A DNA stretch of 64,000 nt, taken from assembly GCA_902363805.1 (NCBI GenBank), contig CABJBF010000002.1, positions 124,001 through 188,000 on the forward strand, given 5' to 3'. Both the position numbers and the translations under genes were made by a program. Below the pieces are notes generated by a model. It was given only the letters and a program-made list of their open reading frames with translations, made no database searches and was not told where the DNA came from. Shown here in pieces: positions 36,965 to 46,797 of the stretch. Numbering within the stretch: position 1 is the first letter of the stretch; each line of letters starts with the position of its first letter. The stretch comes from Eubacteriaceae bacterium. GTDB taxonomy: Bacteria > Bacillota > Clostridia > Lachnospirales > Lachnospiraceae.

Positions 36965-36993
36965 TTGACTTTCACTCACTAAACTGATAAAGT
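36965..36993 (+). promoter_or_regulatory. Promoter of the toxin-locus operon, with an inverted repeat over it
   Basis: TTGACT (36965-36970) and TAAAGT (36988-36993) are 17 bases apart. CTCACT and AGTGAG form an inverted repeat covering the spacer and -10 region, a likely repressor site. It lies 58 bases before the VWA gene, which is followed directly by the toxin gene. Confidence 0.55.
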
Positions 36994-37050
36994 GAGACCT
37001 GTTAAAAACGTTTCAAAACGTAAGATAAATTAAATATGGGAGGTTTTACA

Positions 37051-40000
37051 ATGAAAAGCAGGTTGCTAAAGGGGATTTCCTGTCTGCTTGCTTGTGTGAT
37101 GTTGTTGGAGGCTACATTACTGTACTTTACAAAAGATGTTTATTCCAACGAAAATGTAATTGCACTAAAGAAAGAGGCAGTGAAATGGATTGAAGACAGT
37201 CAGAATGAGGATGGCTCATGGGGGAAGAGTTTAGGTATATATAATACAGCAGAAGTATTAAAATATACAGGAAAACAAAATCTTTCAGGGGATGTCAGAG
37301 AGAAAGCCGTAAAATATCTTGATACGGCGTATGAAAATAACAATGACGATCTATATAGAAAAAATTCCATTAATGAAATAACAACAGAAGATAAAATAAA
37401 AGAAATAATTAAAATGCAAAACAATGACGGAAGTTTCAGTGTAAGCGATGAATACAAAGGTGACACATTTGATACACTTCTTGCACTTGAAGCAATGCTA
37501 AGCAGCGAATTGATGAATAAAAAGTCAATGGAAAAGGCTGTTTTATTTGTTTTGTCAAACCAGAAAGAAGATGGTAGTTTTTCATACACCGGCAAAAAAG
37601 ATGGTGGAGTATACATAACTGCATATGCAGCTTTTATATTAAAAAAATACATCAGCGAAAATGGTGGAAAAGAAAGTGAAAAGCTTGCCCTTAACAGAGC
37701 AAATGAGTATCTTGTTTCAAAGGAAAATGAAATAATCGGAAATGATGAAGAATCATTAATGAATTTATTAATGATTACAATTGCGCTGACAGAGATTGAT
37801 GCAAATAGAACATTACAGAGGATTGAAAAAGCAGGAAAAGAAATAAAACAGGATGGAAGTCTCAATCAAGATGAATGTTTAACAGCAATGTTTGTTTACG
37901 CAATAGATGAATATCTTACATTTGTCAGGGATGAATCAGTTATATCGGGTCCCCAAATAACAGGTATAGCAATAAATTCAGATGAAAACATAACCGCATA
38001 CACAGATATAAAAGTTGTTCCGGAAATAATTGGGATAAATGATGAAAAACATGAAGTGTCTGTGTGTATGGGAAACGCAAGCACAGCTTATGTAAAAGGA
38101 ACAGAAACTGACGACGGATATGTAATTAATACAAAAAACATGAAACCGGGTGAATATTACATTGTTACAATGGTTACGGATAAAGAAAGCGGACAGGTTT
38201 TGGCAATAAAAAGAAAACAGGTAGAAATCAGTGAAGGAATTAAAATATTTAAATCAGTTCTTAATTATTCACCAAAGGCTGTTTCCGTAAATACGAAAAA
38301 AGAAATTAAGTTTAAGTTAAAGGCAGAAATGGGAACAAATACAGATACGGACATTGATATAAACATAAATGTTGAAAATCAGAATGGAGAAAATGTTTAT
38401 AAAGACAATCATAGTATTGAGGCAGGCACAAATACAAAATACATTGAATGCAATGATTTTTCATTTATATCACAGGCAAATACAGCTGATTTATATACAG
38501 TAACAGTAAGGTATAAGAATAAAAATATGGTTATTAAAACCGATAGAGCGCTGATAAAAGTTTTTGATGAAGAAAATGAAAACAGAATTGACATAAAATA
38601 CGAGGCTGATAAAGATGAAATAACTGACGATGATAAATATGTAAATGTTAAGTTTGATATGCAGGGAATTGGTCTTTCGGAAAATATAAAAAGAAGACCG
38701 ATGGATATAGTTATCATATTGGATAATTCCGCGAGTATGGGTGATAAAGATTGGAAAAATGCGGTAGAAGGGGCAAGAATAATAACTAACTATATTCAAC
38801 CGGAAGACAGAGTGTTAATAAGGTACATTAACTTAAATAATCCGGCATGCAAGTTTATAAGTGATAAGAAAAGTTTGAATCAGGTTCTGGATAATGTTAA
38901 CAAAAACATAAATTATTGGGGCGGAACACCTATATACAGTTCAATAAATAATTCGATAAATGATTTTAAAAATTCCGAAAACAGAGACAAGGTAATATAT
39001 CTGTTTTCAGATGGAGAACGTTCAGCAGATTCAGGAACACTTAATGTTAAACAAATCACGGAACAGAACATAACAATATATTCAGTCTTTCTTGAATCTA
39101 ATGCATCAGAAAGCAGCAGAGCGGAGGCAAAAAAGACAATGCAGTACATTGCCGACATATCAGACGGTGTGGCATTATCTGCACCGACAAATGATGAAAT
39201 AGCAGAATGCGTGGCAAAACTTGCAAACGACATATTCATGGTTGCGGGTAAAAACATAGAACTTAAGATGAAATTAAATAAAGACATAGATCCTGATGAC
39301 ATTGAATTCAGTAATGCCCCTGATGAAATAATAAAAAATGATGATGGCACAAATACACTCTTATTTAAGACGGGCTACATAAGCGTAGGTCAGGATAACA
39401 ACATGGAGATGAAAGTACCCGTAACAGGAATTGCGGATGACGAAATAATTAATCTCATGGATGAGATAACACTTTCATATACAAATGAAAATGATGAAAA
39501 AGTTGAACTTAAACTTGATCCCTTAACCGTAAAACGAAAAATAACAACTGAAATCGTTGAAACGGAACCTGAGACAAAACAGAGTACAGAAGAAGCAGTA
39601 GATAAAAAGGGAATATATGCCAAAAATGTTATCCCAAAGGAAAGTGACGAGCAGGGAAAAGCCATTAAGGGAAATGTAAGTGTGGACAACACGGATATGG
39701 AAACAGGAGATACTGCAAAAATTTCTTATGTAATCGAAAATAAAGGACAGGAAAAGGAAAACGGCATTTTAAAAATAAGTGCAATAAACATAAAGAACAA
39801 AAATGTAACTGAATTGAAAAATAAGGAAACGAAAATCGGACAGGGAGATAAAATTACTGAAACCATAGATACAGACACTTCATTACTTGGAGAAGGAAAT
39901 TTCTTAATCATATATCAGTTTGTGACAGATGATGAAGTAATTCTGATGGATGAGGCAGGATTTAAACTTACAGACCATGCTTATAATTTTAAAATTCAGT

Positions 40001-40641
40001 GTACCGACGGTGGAAGCATTATCTCTGAAACAAATGATGCCTATAAGGAAGGACAAACCATAAGCCTTAAGGCAAAAGCAGACGATGGATATATATTTGC
40101 AGGATGGGAGTGTGACTATGGAGCATTCTCCGACAGGTATGATAAATCTACAATGTTTACAATGCCGGGTAATGATGTAACGGTAAAAGCAGTATTTGCG
40201 AAAAAGAAAAATATGGAAAATCACGACAACAGTATTAGTGAATCCGTAACAAAAGATAATAGCGGTGAAAAACCGGGCAATGAAATTACAACACAAAAAG
40301 TCGTGAAAAAAGATGGAAATTCAAATGTTAAAGGCAGGTCGGAAAAGTCAGAAAAGAATTCTGCCACAACAAAGGAAAAGCATGAGAAGAATGCCAATAT
40401 AAGTGGTAAACATAAAAAAGAGTATGGTAAGAATGACAGCATTAAGAAAAATAGTGATGGCATAAAAACATACAACGTGGATGAAAATAATCAAAACAAC
40501 AAAGAAATAAAATCAGGCTCACCCGTAAAAACCGGTGATTTTGAAACAAGAAAAACAATTGCAGCATTGATGATTATTCAGTTCATTTCAATTATAGTCA
40601 TTATATTTATGGCAGGAAAAAAGGAAAAAGAAGAACAATAG
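37051..40641 (+). CDS. Secreted, membrane-anchored VWA protein with N-terminal alpha-toroid repeats
   Basis: I choose ATG 37051, with GGGAGG at 37038. The frame can start at 37036 but only without a ribosome binding site. The protein has 1196 residues: signal peptide (1-33); an alpha/alpha toroid like terpene-cyclase/prenyltransferase folds (40-290) with QNEDGSWG, NNDGSFS and QKEDGSFSY repeats; beta-rich domains; a von Willebrand A domain (about 550-735) with MIDAS DNSAS in VIILDNSASMGD; a bacterial repeat domain (978-1050, YIFAGWECD and MPGNDVTVKAVF); a Lys/Asn-rich stretch; and C-terminal PVKTGD, a helix and KKEKEEQ. That tail resembles a non-standard sortase signal. It lies 10 bases before the polymorphic toxin gene, so it may display, anchor or receive that protein (inference). 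Confidence 0.75.
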   Translation: MKSRLLKGISCLLACVMLLEATLLYFTKDVYSNENVIALKKEAVKWIEDSQNEDGSWGKSLGIYNTAEVLKYTGKQNLSGDVREKAVKYLDTAYENNNDDLYRKNSINEITTEDKIKEIIKMQNNDGSFSVSDEYKGDTFDTLLALEAMLSSELMNKKSMEKAVLFVLSNQKEDGSFSYTGKKDGGVYITAYAAFILKKYISENGGKESEKLALNRANEYLVSKENEIIGNDEESLMNLLMITIALTEIDANRTLQRIEKAGKEIKQDGSLNQDECLTAMFVYAIDEYLTFVRDESVISGPQITGIAINSDENITAYTDIKVVPEIIGINDEKHEVSVCMGNASTAYVKGTETDDGYVINTKNMKPGEYYIVTMVTDKESGQVLAIKRKQVEISEGIKIFKSVLNYSPKAVSVNTKKEIKFKLKAEMGTNTDTDIDININVENQNGENVYKDNHSIEAGTNTKYIECNDFSFISQANTADLYTVTVRYKNKNMVIKTDRALIKVFDEENENRIDIKYEADKDEITDDDKYVNVKFDMQGIGLSENIKRRPMDIVIILDNSASMGDKDWKNAVEGARIITNYIQPEDRVLIRYINLNNPACKFISDKKSLNQVLDNVNKNINYWGGTPIYSSINNSINDFKNSENRDKVIYLFSDGERSADSGTLNVKQITEQNITIYSVFLESNASESSRAEAKKTMQYIADISDGVALSAPTNDEIAECVAKLANDIFMVAGKNIELKMKLNKDIDPDDIEFSNAPDEIIKNDDGTNTLLFKTGYISVGQDNNMEMKVPVTGIADDEIINLMDEITLSYTNENDEKVELKLDPLTVKRKITTEIVETEPETKQSTEEAVDKKGIYAKNVIPKESDEQGKAIKGNVSVDNTDMETGDTAKISYVIENKGQEKENGILKISAINIKNKNVTELKNKETKIGQGDKITETIDTDTSLLGEGNFLIIYQFVTDDEVILMDEAGFKLTDHAYNFKIQCTDGGSIISETNDAYKEGQTISLKAKADDGYIFAGWECDYGAFSDRYDKSTMFTMPGNDVTVKAVFAKKKNMENHDNSISESVTKDNSGEKPGNEITTQKVVKKDGNSNVKGRSEKSEKNSATTKEKHEKNANISGKHKKEYGKNDSIKKNSDGIKTYNVDENNQNNKEIKSGSPVKTGDFETRKTIAALMIIQFISIIVIIFMAGKKEKEEQ

Positions 40642-40651
40642 GGGTTAAAAA

Positions 40652-43600
40652 ATGTATAAAGAGAAAAAATTTAACAGGGTTTTAAGTTTTATTCTGATAG
40701 TGGCAATGGTGACAGTGTCAATGTATGTGCCGGGAATAAAGCAGAATACCACTAAAAGTTCAGACATAAATGAAGCGTATCAGTTAAGTGAAGCAGAAGT
40801 TAAAACACAATCTGCAAAAAATGCTGAGAAGTTAAAAACATATATGTCTGAAAGTGTAAATAAAGTAAAATCAAAAAAAGAAACCGCAGAAAGTCTTAAA
40901 AATATTCTTGAATATGTGTCGGAACTTAAAAAATCTGTTACAGATGAAATGAACAAGGCACAAAAATATGCTAAAGAAGAAAATCTTAAAACAGTATTAA
41001 AGAGAGTAGAAGAAAGCAGAAAAGAAGTTAGCAAAGACTTTGCAGATACAGAAAATGACATAAACAGAGTGATAAAACTTTGTGACAAAAAAGATGTAAG
41101 CAACAAAGAACTAGATAATGAATACGCTAATCTTACAGATGAAGTCAGAAAGATAACGGAAAATGAAGACATAGAAACAAAAGTGCCCGATAAACCACAT
41201 CAGACATCTAAAAGTTATGATGTAAGTGAAAGTGTAGGAAAACAGACACCGGATAGCAGTTTGTACACGACATCTTTGTTAAAGAAAATAGAAAACGGAG
41301 AATGTGATGGAGAGAGCACACAGGATGAAGCATTAATTTTAAGTGATGAGGCTAAAAAGATAGCCGATACGCTAAATACTCCGTATGAAATATATAAATA
41401 TGTAAAAGATACAGTAGATTTTAAGCCTTATTACGGTTTAAGATATGGTGCTACAGGTACATTTACATGTAAGGTGGGAAATGATTATGATACGGCATCG
41501 CTTCTAATAGCAATGTTGAAATACAGAGGATTTGAAGCGAGATATGTAGTAGGAACAGTACAGATTGAAATAAAAGAGGCAATTAATCTTACGGGTGCAG
41601 ACAATGAACAGGGCGCAGTTGATATTTTATCTATGCTTGGGATTCCGACAACGGTAGTAAAGACTGATGGAAAGATAACAGCCGTAAGAATTGAACATGT
41701 ATGGGTAGAAGCGTACATACCATATGACAGTTACAGGGGAAGTGGAAAAGTAGCCGGCGCAAAAGAATGGATTCCAATGGATGCCTCATATAAAAAATAC
41801 GAAAAGCAGGAAAAGTTAAACTATGACAGTGATTTTAATAAGGAAATAAAAAAACTTAGTGAAGAATTAAAAAATGAAAACGCGACAGGGTTTAGTGAAA
41901 ATCTTGAAAGCATTCAGGATAGGATAACTGAATACGCAAATGAAGAAAGTATTGAAACTGACACAATTTTTAGCAAAAGAAAAATAAAGGAAGACACTCT
42001 TAGCTTACTTCCGTCCGTACTTCCATATGAAGTAATAAAGGAAAATGCCGTATTTGACAGGGCACCTGAAAAGGCGAAGGCAAAGATAACATTTAAACTT
42101 ACAACACCGTTTTACGGTACATACGCAATTGGAGATTCGGATAAAGAAGTAACATTTGAAGCAGCATCATTATATGGAAAAAATGTCTGGATTGAATATA
42201 TTCCGGAAACAGATGAAGACAAAAAGATAATAGAAAAGTATGGCGATATATATAGCACACCTGCATATCTCATTAAGGTTATTCCATGCATAATGGTAGA
42301 CGGAGAATGTGTTGCAAAGGGGAATGCAGTACGTCCCGGAACATATACAATATTTGGGATGGATATATATGAAGCAGGATGTGAAACAGTATCAGTTGAC
42401 AATCCTCTTGTTGCGGGTGGAAGCTATGCGGTTTCATTTGATTATGGAAAAATAAGCGAAGCTGATTTAAGCGACGCAAAGACCAAACTGCTCAGTTTAA
42501 AGGAAAAACTTGAATCAGGAAAAGAAAGCAACGACAGGGCAATGGGGGAAACACTTTCAGGAATTGGCACAACATACTTTGCACAGCTTGATATGGCAGA
42601 CAGTATGCTTGAGGGAATATTAAATGTCACAACATGGAGACAGATAAGTGAGGGAATTTTTGGATACAAACCAAAGGTCACAAGCATATTTGGTGCACCA
42701 ATCGGAATATCTGAAGGGACAGTGTTTGTTGATATAGACACGGATACATATGGAGTTGCAGATAATGGAGATAAAATCAGAACTTCTGAAGTAAACAATG
42801 ATCAGGAAAATGAAAAAGACAGCGACGGTGATAAAGAAAACAAGGTGGACCATAATCCGGTAAAGGATTTCATGCTCTATAGCGGATTTGTAGGTTCATA
42901 TCTTGAAAGCTTTGTCCTTGAGGAAACGGTTGGAGTATTTGCAGTATCCACAATGGAAGTATTTAAGGTGGCGCTTTCAAGAGGCATGGAGCTTGTGAAG
43001 ATAGATTCGCAAAACATGGATGAGCTGGAAAGGATAAAGGCAGACGGCAAAACCATAAGTGAAATGAGAAATGCCGTCAGTTCAGGAAGAACAATCATAG
43101 TACCAAAGGAAGAAATGTGTTACTATGGATGGAAAGGCACAGCATATATTGCACTTGACACAAGTACAGGCGAAGGAGCCTACATGATAAGTGGAAGTAT
43201 GTGCGGTGGCAGTACGGCAATAAACATAATTGTGGGGACAATAAATGTAATAATCGCTGCATATGATCTTATTGCTGCAATAGATATGATTATTTTAGGC
43301 CTTGCAAATCCAGTGCTGCTGACAGTTGCACTTGTGTTTCTGGGAGTTGCCGTTTATGCATACATTGACAGTATGTTTACGCTGTTTATGTATTGCAGCA
43401 CCGGAGAAGAACGGTACGGAGAAGAAATGATGACGAATCTGTACTTCAACGTGACGTTTAGTGTAATAACGAAGGTGGCGGGAACTTTAGGAAAGAAAGT
43501 CGTAAGGAAGATAGGGGACACGCTTGTGGAAATGGGCGTAGACAGTAAATATGTTAAAAACTTCTTTACGGAAGAATTTGGAGGAGTATCATGGGATGAC

Positions 43601-44458
43601 AGCCCGGGAACAGGCGGCTCAGGAAACCACGGAAGTGGAGGAACCGGAAGTGGTTCGGGAAGTCATGGAACAGGTGAAATACCGGGAGGTGGCTCAGGAA
43701 ACCATGGAAGTGGAGGGACCGGAGGCACTTCAGGAAGTCACGGAACAGGATATATTCCCGGAGGAGGAAGCCCGGATTACTGGAATTTCATTGATGCATG
43801 GGAGTTGCTTAGCAAAAAATACGGTGAAAAGGTAGCAAGCATACTGCAGGAGTTTGGAGAAGACGGACTAAAGCTTGCAGAAAAGTATGGAGATGACCTT
43901 GCAAGAATAATCGACAATCTGGAATCGACAGAAGCTAAAAAAGCAGTAAGCCTTATAAACAGTTATGGTGATGATGCACTGGAAATGTTTAAGGAAGGGA
44001 AGAACTTTGATGAGGTAAAGAAGGTTGTTGAGGGTGGTTATAAAGCTACTTATAAGATTCTTAATATATCTTCAGCAGAAGATGTAAATAAGATATTTAA
44101 AGACATAATGGGATATGAGCCACCCTACAAACCAGGAACAAGTGTAACAGAAATTCAATTAACAAAAAATGCAACATATGTGCGTGTTTACGATAAAGTT
44201 AATTCAAGGATGCAAGGTGGTTGGGTTATGAAAGCAGAGGATATTGCTGGATTGACGCCACAGGAAATACAGAATAAATTTGCATTGCCCAATACACCTA
44301 AATATATATGTGATGTTAATTTGGAAGCAGGAACACGATTGAGAACTGGAGAAGTTAATCCTCTGTTTGGATTTGATGGTGGTGGACAACAGTATGATTT
44401 AATAATAAATGGGAAAAAAGTTGGTACATTTACTAATGAAAGGATTATTGGGCAATGA
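40652..44458 (+). CDS. Polymorphic toxin: transglutaminase-like secreted protein with exchangeable C-terminal toxin domain
   Basis: The protein has 1268 residues. Order: signal peptide (about 1-30); charged coiled coil (35-180); transglutaminase-like domain (225-380) with FEARYVVG, EHVWVEAYIP and WIPMDAS, of the type found in Rhs/YD toxins; a beta region; hydrophobic helices near 735-775 and 849-915 (pretoxin membrane segments); a Gly/Ser/His linker (983-1041); a helical junction (1043-1129) ending FDEVKKVVEGG; and a C-terminal domain (1130-1268) with YVRVYDK, AEDIAGLTPQEIQNKFALP and GGGQQYD. In the transglutaminase the usual Cys position reads Asp (VGNDYDTASLL), so it may be inactive. The next gene overlaps by 4 bases, as immunity genes do. 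The junction recurs in seven downstream cassettes. The toxic activity is not recognised. Confidence 0.8.
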   Translation: MYKEKKFNRVLSFILIVAMVTVSMYVPGIKQNTTKSSDINEAYQLSEAEVKTQSAKNAEKLKTYMSESVNKVKSKKETAESLKNILEYVSELKKSVTDEMNKAQKYAKEENLKTVLKRVEESRKEVSKDFADTENDINRVIKLCDKKDVSNKELDNEYANLTDEVRKITENEDIETKVPDKPHQTSKSYDVSESVGKQTPDSSLYTTSLLKKIENGECDGESTQDEALILSDEAKKIADTLNTPYEIYKYVKDTVDFKPYYGLRYGATGTFTCKVGNDYDTASLLIAMLKYRGFEARYVVGTVQIEIKEAINLTGADNEQGAVDILSMLGIPTTVVKTDGKITAVRIEHVWVEAYIPYDSYRGSGKVAGAKEWIPMDASYKKYEKQEKLNYDSDFNKEIKKLSEELKNENATGFSENLESIQDRITEYANEESIETDTIFSKRKIKEDTLSLLPSVLPYEVIKENAVFDRAPEKAKAKITFKLTTPFYGTYAIGDSDKEVTFEAASLYGKNVWIEYIPETDEDKKIIEKYGDIYSTPAYLIKVIPCIMVDGECVAKGNAVRPGTYTIFGMDIYEAGCETVSVDNPLVAGGSYAVSFDYGKISEADLSDAKTKLLSLKEKLESGKESNDRAMGETLSGIGTTYFAQLDMADSMLEGILNVTTWRQISEGIFGYKPKVTSIFGAPIGISEGTVFVDIDTDTYGVADNGDKIRTSEVNNDQENEKDSDGDKENKVDHNPVKDFMLYSGFVGSYLESFVLEETVGVFAVSTMEVFKVALSRGMELVKIDSQNMDELERIKADGKTISEMRNAVSSGRTIIVPKEEMCYYGWKGTAYIALDTSTGEGAYMISGSMCGGSTAINIIVGTINVIIAAYDLIAAIDMIILGLANPVLLTVALVFLGVAVYAYIDSMFTLFMYCSTGEERYGEEMMTNLYFNVTFSVITKVAGTLGKKVVRKIGDTLVEMGVDSKYVKNFFTEEFGGVSWDDSPGTGGSGNHGSGGTGSGSGSHGTGEIPGGGSGNHGSGGTGGTSGSHGTGYIPGGGSPDYWNFIDAWELLSKKYGEKVASILQEFGEDGLKLAEKYGDDLARIIDNLESTEAKKAVSLINSYGDDALEMFKEGKNFDEVKKVVEGGYKATYKILNISSAEDVNKIFKDIMGYEPPYKPGTSVTEIQLTKNATYVRVYDKVNSRMQGGWVMKAEDIAGLTPQEIQNKFALPNTPKYICDVNLEAGTRLRTGEVNPLFGFDGGGQQYDLIINGKKVGTFTNERIIGQ
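43616..43765 (+). repeat. Two tandem 75-base repeats coding the Gly/Ser/His linker
   Basis: Two 25-codon units (43616-43690, 43691-43765) both code GSGNHGSGGTG...SGSHGTG.IPGG with few changes. They form a flexible linker before the junction module. The unit number could vary by slippage. Confidence 0.8.
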
Positions 44459-44790
44459 TAGAAATTCAAAATAATAAAATATTGTTGGCTGGAAAAGAAT
44501 TGCAATTTGATAATAAAATTATTGAGGCTGCAGAATATGAAGGAAAAGTAGTTATCGTATTTGAAACTGATGAAGATGGCGGATATGATAATGTGTTTTG
44601 TTATACGCAAGATTTACAATTGCTTTGGAGAATAAAACCAGCATCAGTCGCTATTGGCGGAACTGCTAGAAGTACGTATGTGGGAGTTGATATAGTAGAA
44701 GGTAATTGTAGAGCAATTGATTTTTATGGAAGGCGATTTAAGGTTAATCTTGAAAATGGAGAAATAATTTCAAAAGATATAGTTTGGTAA
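44455..44790 (+). CDS. Putative immunity protein for the expressed toxin domain
   Basis: The protein has 111 residues; its ATG overlaps the toxin stop (ATGA), so translation is coupled. It has no signal peptide. It reads as small beta strands: IEIQNNKILLAGKELQFD, VVIVFETDEDG, RRFKVNLENGEIISKD. The gene at 53392 is a diverged relative (IEVNGKLIRFD near the start, EIDVNKREVVQKK at the end). That gene follows a broken toxin of the same family as this one, so toxin and partner travel together. This supports the immunity role. No named family recognised. Confidence 0.65.
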   Translation: MIEIQNNKILLAGKELQFDNKIIEAAEYEGKVVIVFETDEDGGYDNVFCYTQDLQLLWRIKPASVAIGGTARSTYVGVDIVEGNCRAIDFYGRRFKVNLENGEIISKDIVW

Positions 44791-44802
44791 TATTTATTAT
44801 GA

Positions 44803-44915
44803 ATATACTTTCGGACTCCTAACAACCTACGACTTCTGCACGTCTATTAATTAACAATCATAGTTGTTCAAAGGCAATTAAGAATTCATAGTGCTAAATT
44901 AATAGACTGTATCAG
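44803..44915 (+). repeat. Cassette-associated stem-loop repeat, copy 1
   Basis: After the first immunity gene: ACTTTCGGACTCC, AACAACCTA, then TCTATTAATT and AATTAATAGA arms enclosing TCATAG and AGCAATTAAGAAT-like words. The same order occurs after the immunity genes ending at 52391 and 53718, and in decayed form after 47999 and 48995. The stretch 44916-44965 holds only the next gene's leader. Confidence 0.6.
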
Positions 44916-44965
44916 GTATTTATGAGATTGATTTAAGTTATAAAACAATAAAAACAGGAGACAGT

Positions 44966-45379
44966 ATGATGAAAGATGGAGAATTTGCAATTTATTTAGG
45001 AAAAGAATATTCGGCAGGGAAAATTGAAAAAGGAAAAATAGTGTTACGTTCAACAGACATAGAGGATGTAAAAAATGGTTTTGAACCGTGTAAACCGTTT
45101 AATATTAAATATATTGAAGATAAAATAGTATGTATGAAATTTGTAAATAGCCCTGAAATAACTGAATATTTCATAATAAGGACAATGGCATTTTATAAAG
45201 GCTTTGAATTTCAAGTTGTTGAGGAAACAGAAGATAAGTTATCTATAGAAGCTACGGGAGGTGATTGCAGGGAGTGGAAAAGATTAGGAATGAAGTGTAT
45301 TGAAAAGTATGTATATCAAAAATGGATAAACAAAAATGAAGCAGAGATTAAAATAGTAAAGGAAAAAATTAAATTGTAA
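44966..45379 (+). CDS. Orphan immunity-type protein (MKDGEF family), copy 1
   Basis: The protein has 137 residues behind AGGAGA. It has close paralogs at 46250 and 49736, sharing KDGEFAIYLGKEYSAG, GKIVLRSTDIEDV, GFEPCKPFNI and YQKWINKNEAE. It is cytosolic, with no membrane segment. No toxin cassette lies directly before it; the copy at 46250 does follow one, which suggests the family's role. The family is not one I can name. Confidence 0.6.
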   Translation: MMKDGEFAIYLGKEYSAGKIEKGKIVLRSTDIEDVKNGFEPCKPFNIKYIEDKIVCMKFVNSPEITEYFIIRTMAFYKGFEFQVVEETEDKLSIEATGGDCREWKRLGMKCIEKYVYQKWINKNEAEIKIVKEKIKL

Positions 45380-45479
45380 TTATAAGAGCAATTTAAGGTA
45401 AATTAAGTAATTACGACAAGCGCATTCGAAATGACAATATTCGTTTTGGAATGCGTTTGTTGTAAAGACGAGAATAAGT
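45380..45479 (+). repeat. Intergenic repeat between MKDGEF immunity gene and next cassette, copy 1
   Basis: About 100 bases nearly identical to 50147-50246. It contains a hairpin, GCGCATTC (about 45420) against GAATGCGT (about 45457). The repeat runs straight into the junction sequence of the next toxin cassette in both places. Confidence 0.7.
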
Positions 45480-46229
45480 GACAATCTGGAGCCAACAGAA
45501 GCTAAAAAAGCAGTAAGCCTTATAAACAGTTATGGTGATGATGCACTGGAAATGTTTAAGGAAGGAAAAAGCTTTGATGAGGTAAAGAAGATTGTTGAGG
45601 GTGGTTTAAATAAAGCTTTTGTCAATGAATTACCGGAAATACTGAAGCAGAAAAGGATTACCCTTGATGAGTTTAACAATTTGAGATTAAGAGATGTGGC
45701 AGAACTGACAGATAGCGAAAAGGAAATATTAAAATTCATCAGAAATTCAGTTCCAATGCCAAATGAAAATACATTGATGCAAAAGGTAATTACAGTAGAA
45801 GATATAGAAAAATATCTGAACGGAACCTATACACAGGTAGGAGGATTTGTGACAAGGGCAATTGATGTGGAAAATCTAAAAACATATGATGATTTATATA
45901 AAGGATTACGTCTTGATTATCCTGAAAGTGTGTTTAATCCAACAGAAGATGATGTGATGGGTATGATACGTTTTACAACAGAAGATTTTAAGAAAATTAC
46001 AATTCCGTACAGAACTGAGATGGGAGGAAATGCGTCAGGAGAGACACCGTTTACAGGTAATGGGTTTACAAAGGCTACTAATGGTAACATAATACCAGAA
46101 TTTCAGTGTAGTAAATATATAGACATCAAAGATGGTGCACAACTAATAGAACTTAGAAAAGACGGAACAGAAAAACTAAGAGCTATATATGATAAGGATA
46201 CAAAGAAATTTGTAGAAATAAAAAGATAA
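45480..46229 (+). pseudogene. Silent toxin cassette C2: partial junction plus toxin domain, no start
   Basis: The frame is open from 45480 (DNLEPTEAKKAVSLINSYGDDALE, then FDEVKKIVEGG) and continues 249 codons. The junction is the second half of that in the expressed gene. There is no start codon or ribosome binding site at the head; the matching position in cassette C5 has ATG where this has ACG. An internal ATG at 45552 would cut into the junction. The toxin part (about 190 residues) has MQKVITVEDIEKYL, VGGFVTRAIDVENLKTY, RLDYPES and PFTGNGFT. I cannot name its activity. The toxin frame is intact, so it could work if moved onto the expressed gene. Confidence 0.65.
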
Positions 46230-46249
46230 ATATAGATGAGGAGAATATT

Positions 46250-46660
46250 ATGAAGGATGGACAATTTGCAATTTATAAGGGAAAAGAATATTCAGCATGG
46301 AAAAATAATCAAGAAAAAATAGTATTAAGGTCTACAGATATAGATGAAGTGAAAGAAGGGTTTGAGCCATGTGAGCCATTCATAATTAATGATGTAGAAG
46401 AACCAATAGTATGTCGCAAGATAGTAGAAAAGGCTGAAGTGGAAGAATATTATAGAATAAGAACAATAGCAATTTATAAAGGGTTTAAATTTCAGGTAAT
46501 TGATGAAAAGGATGAAGAGATATCCATTGTTAGTATGATAGGCGATTATAGGATGTGGAAGAGTATGGGAATGAAAATTATTGATAAGGGAGTATATCAA
46601 AAATGGATAAAAAAAAGCGAGGCAGAAATAGAACTTGAAAAAGACAATTATGATTTGTAA
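46250..46660 (+). CDS. Putative immunity protein for cassette C2 (MKDGEF family), copy 2
   Basis: The protein has 136 residues, starting 20 bases after the C2 toxin stop with GAGGAG upstream. It is the most diverged of the three paralogs (YKGKEYSAWKNNQEKIVLRSTDIDEV, YRIRTIAIYKGFKFQVID, KIIDKGVYQKWIKKSEAE). Direct adjacency to an intact toxin frame makes it the family's best-supported immunity gene. Confidence 0.65.
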   Translation: MKDGQFAIYKGKEYSAWKNNQEKIVLRSTDIDEVKEGFEPCEPFIINDVEEPIVCRKIVEKAEVEEYYRIRTIAIYKGFKFQVIDEKDEEISIVSMIGDYRMWKSMGMKIIDKGVYQKWIKKSEAEIELEKDNYDL

Positions 46661-46797
46661 TAATTTTTTATGTAATATGTAAAAACACTACATATTTTTG
46701 ACTTTTGATTCAGGGAAAAAATACAAAACGTATTCTGAATGTAAAAGTACATTTGAAATGAATTTGTTACATATATGAAATTATTGTATAAATACAA

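Noticed and set aside
40500..40641. Standard LPXTG anchor at the end of the VWA protein
   Set aside because: The motif is PVKTGD, not LPXTG. It may be a variant sorting signal, so I describe it as resembling one only.
43551..43835. Plus-strand frame inside the toxin gene's Gly-rich linker
   Set aside because: It is an alternate frame of the tandem repeat; composition is an artefact of the GGA/GGC codons.
44130..44458. Naming the toxin tips as specific enzymes (for example NADase, ADP-ribosyltransferase or tRNase)
   Set aside because: I see family-like motifs but no decisive catalytic signature by eye. A fold search would be needed to assign an activity.
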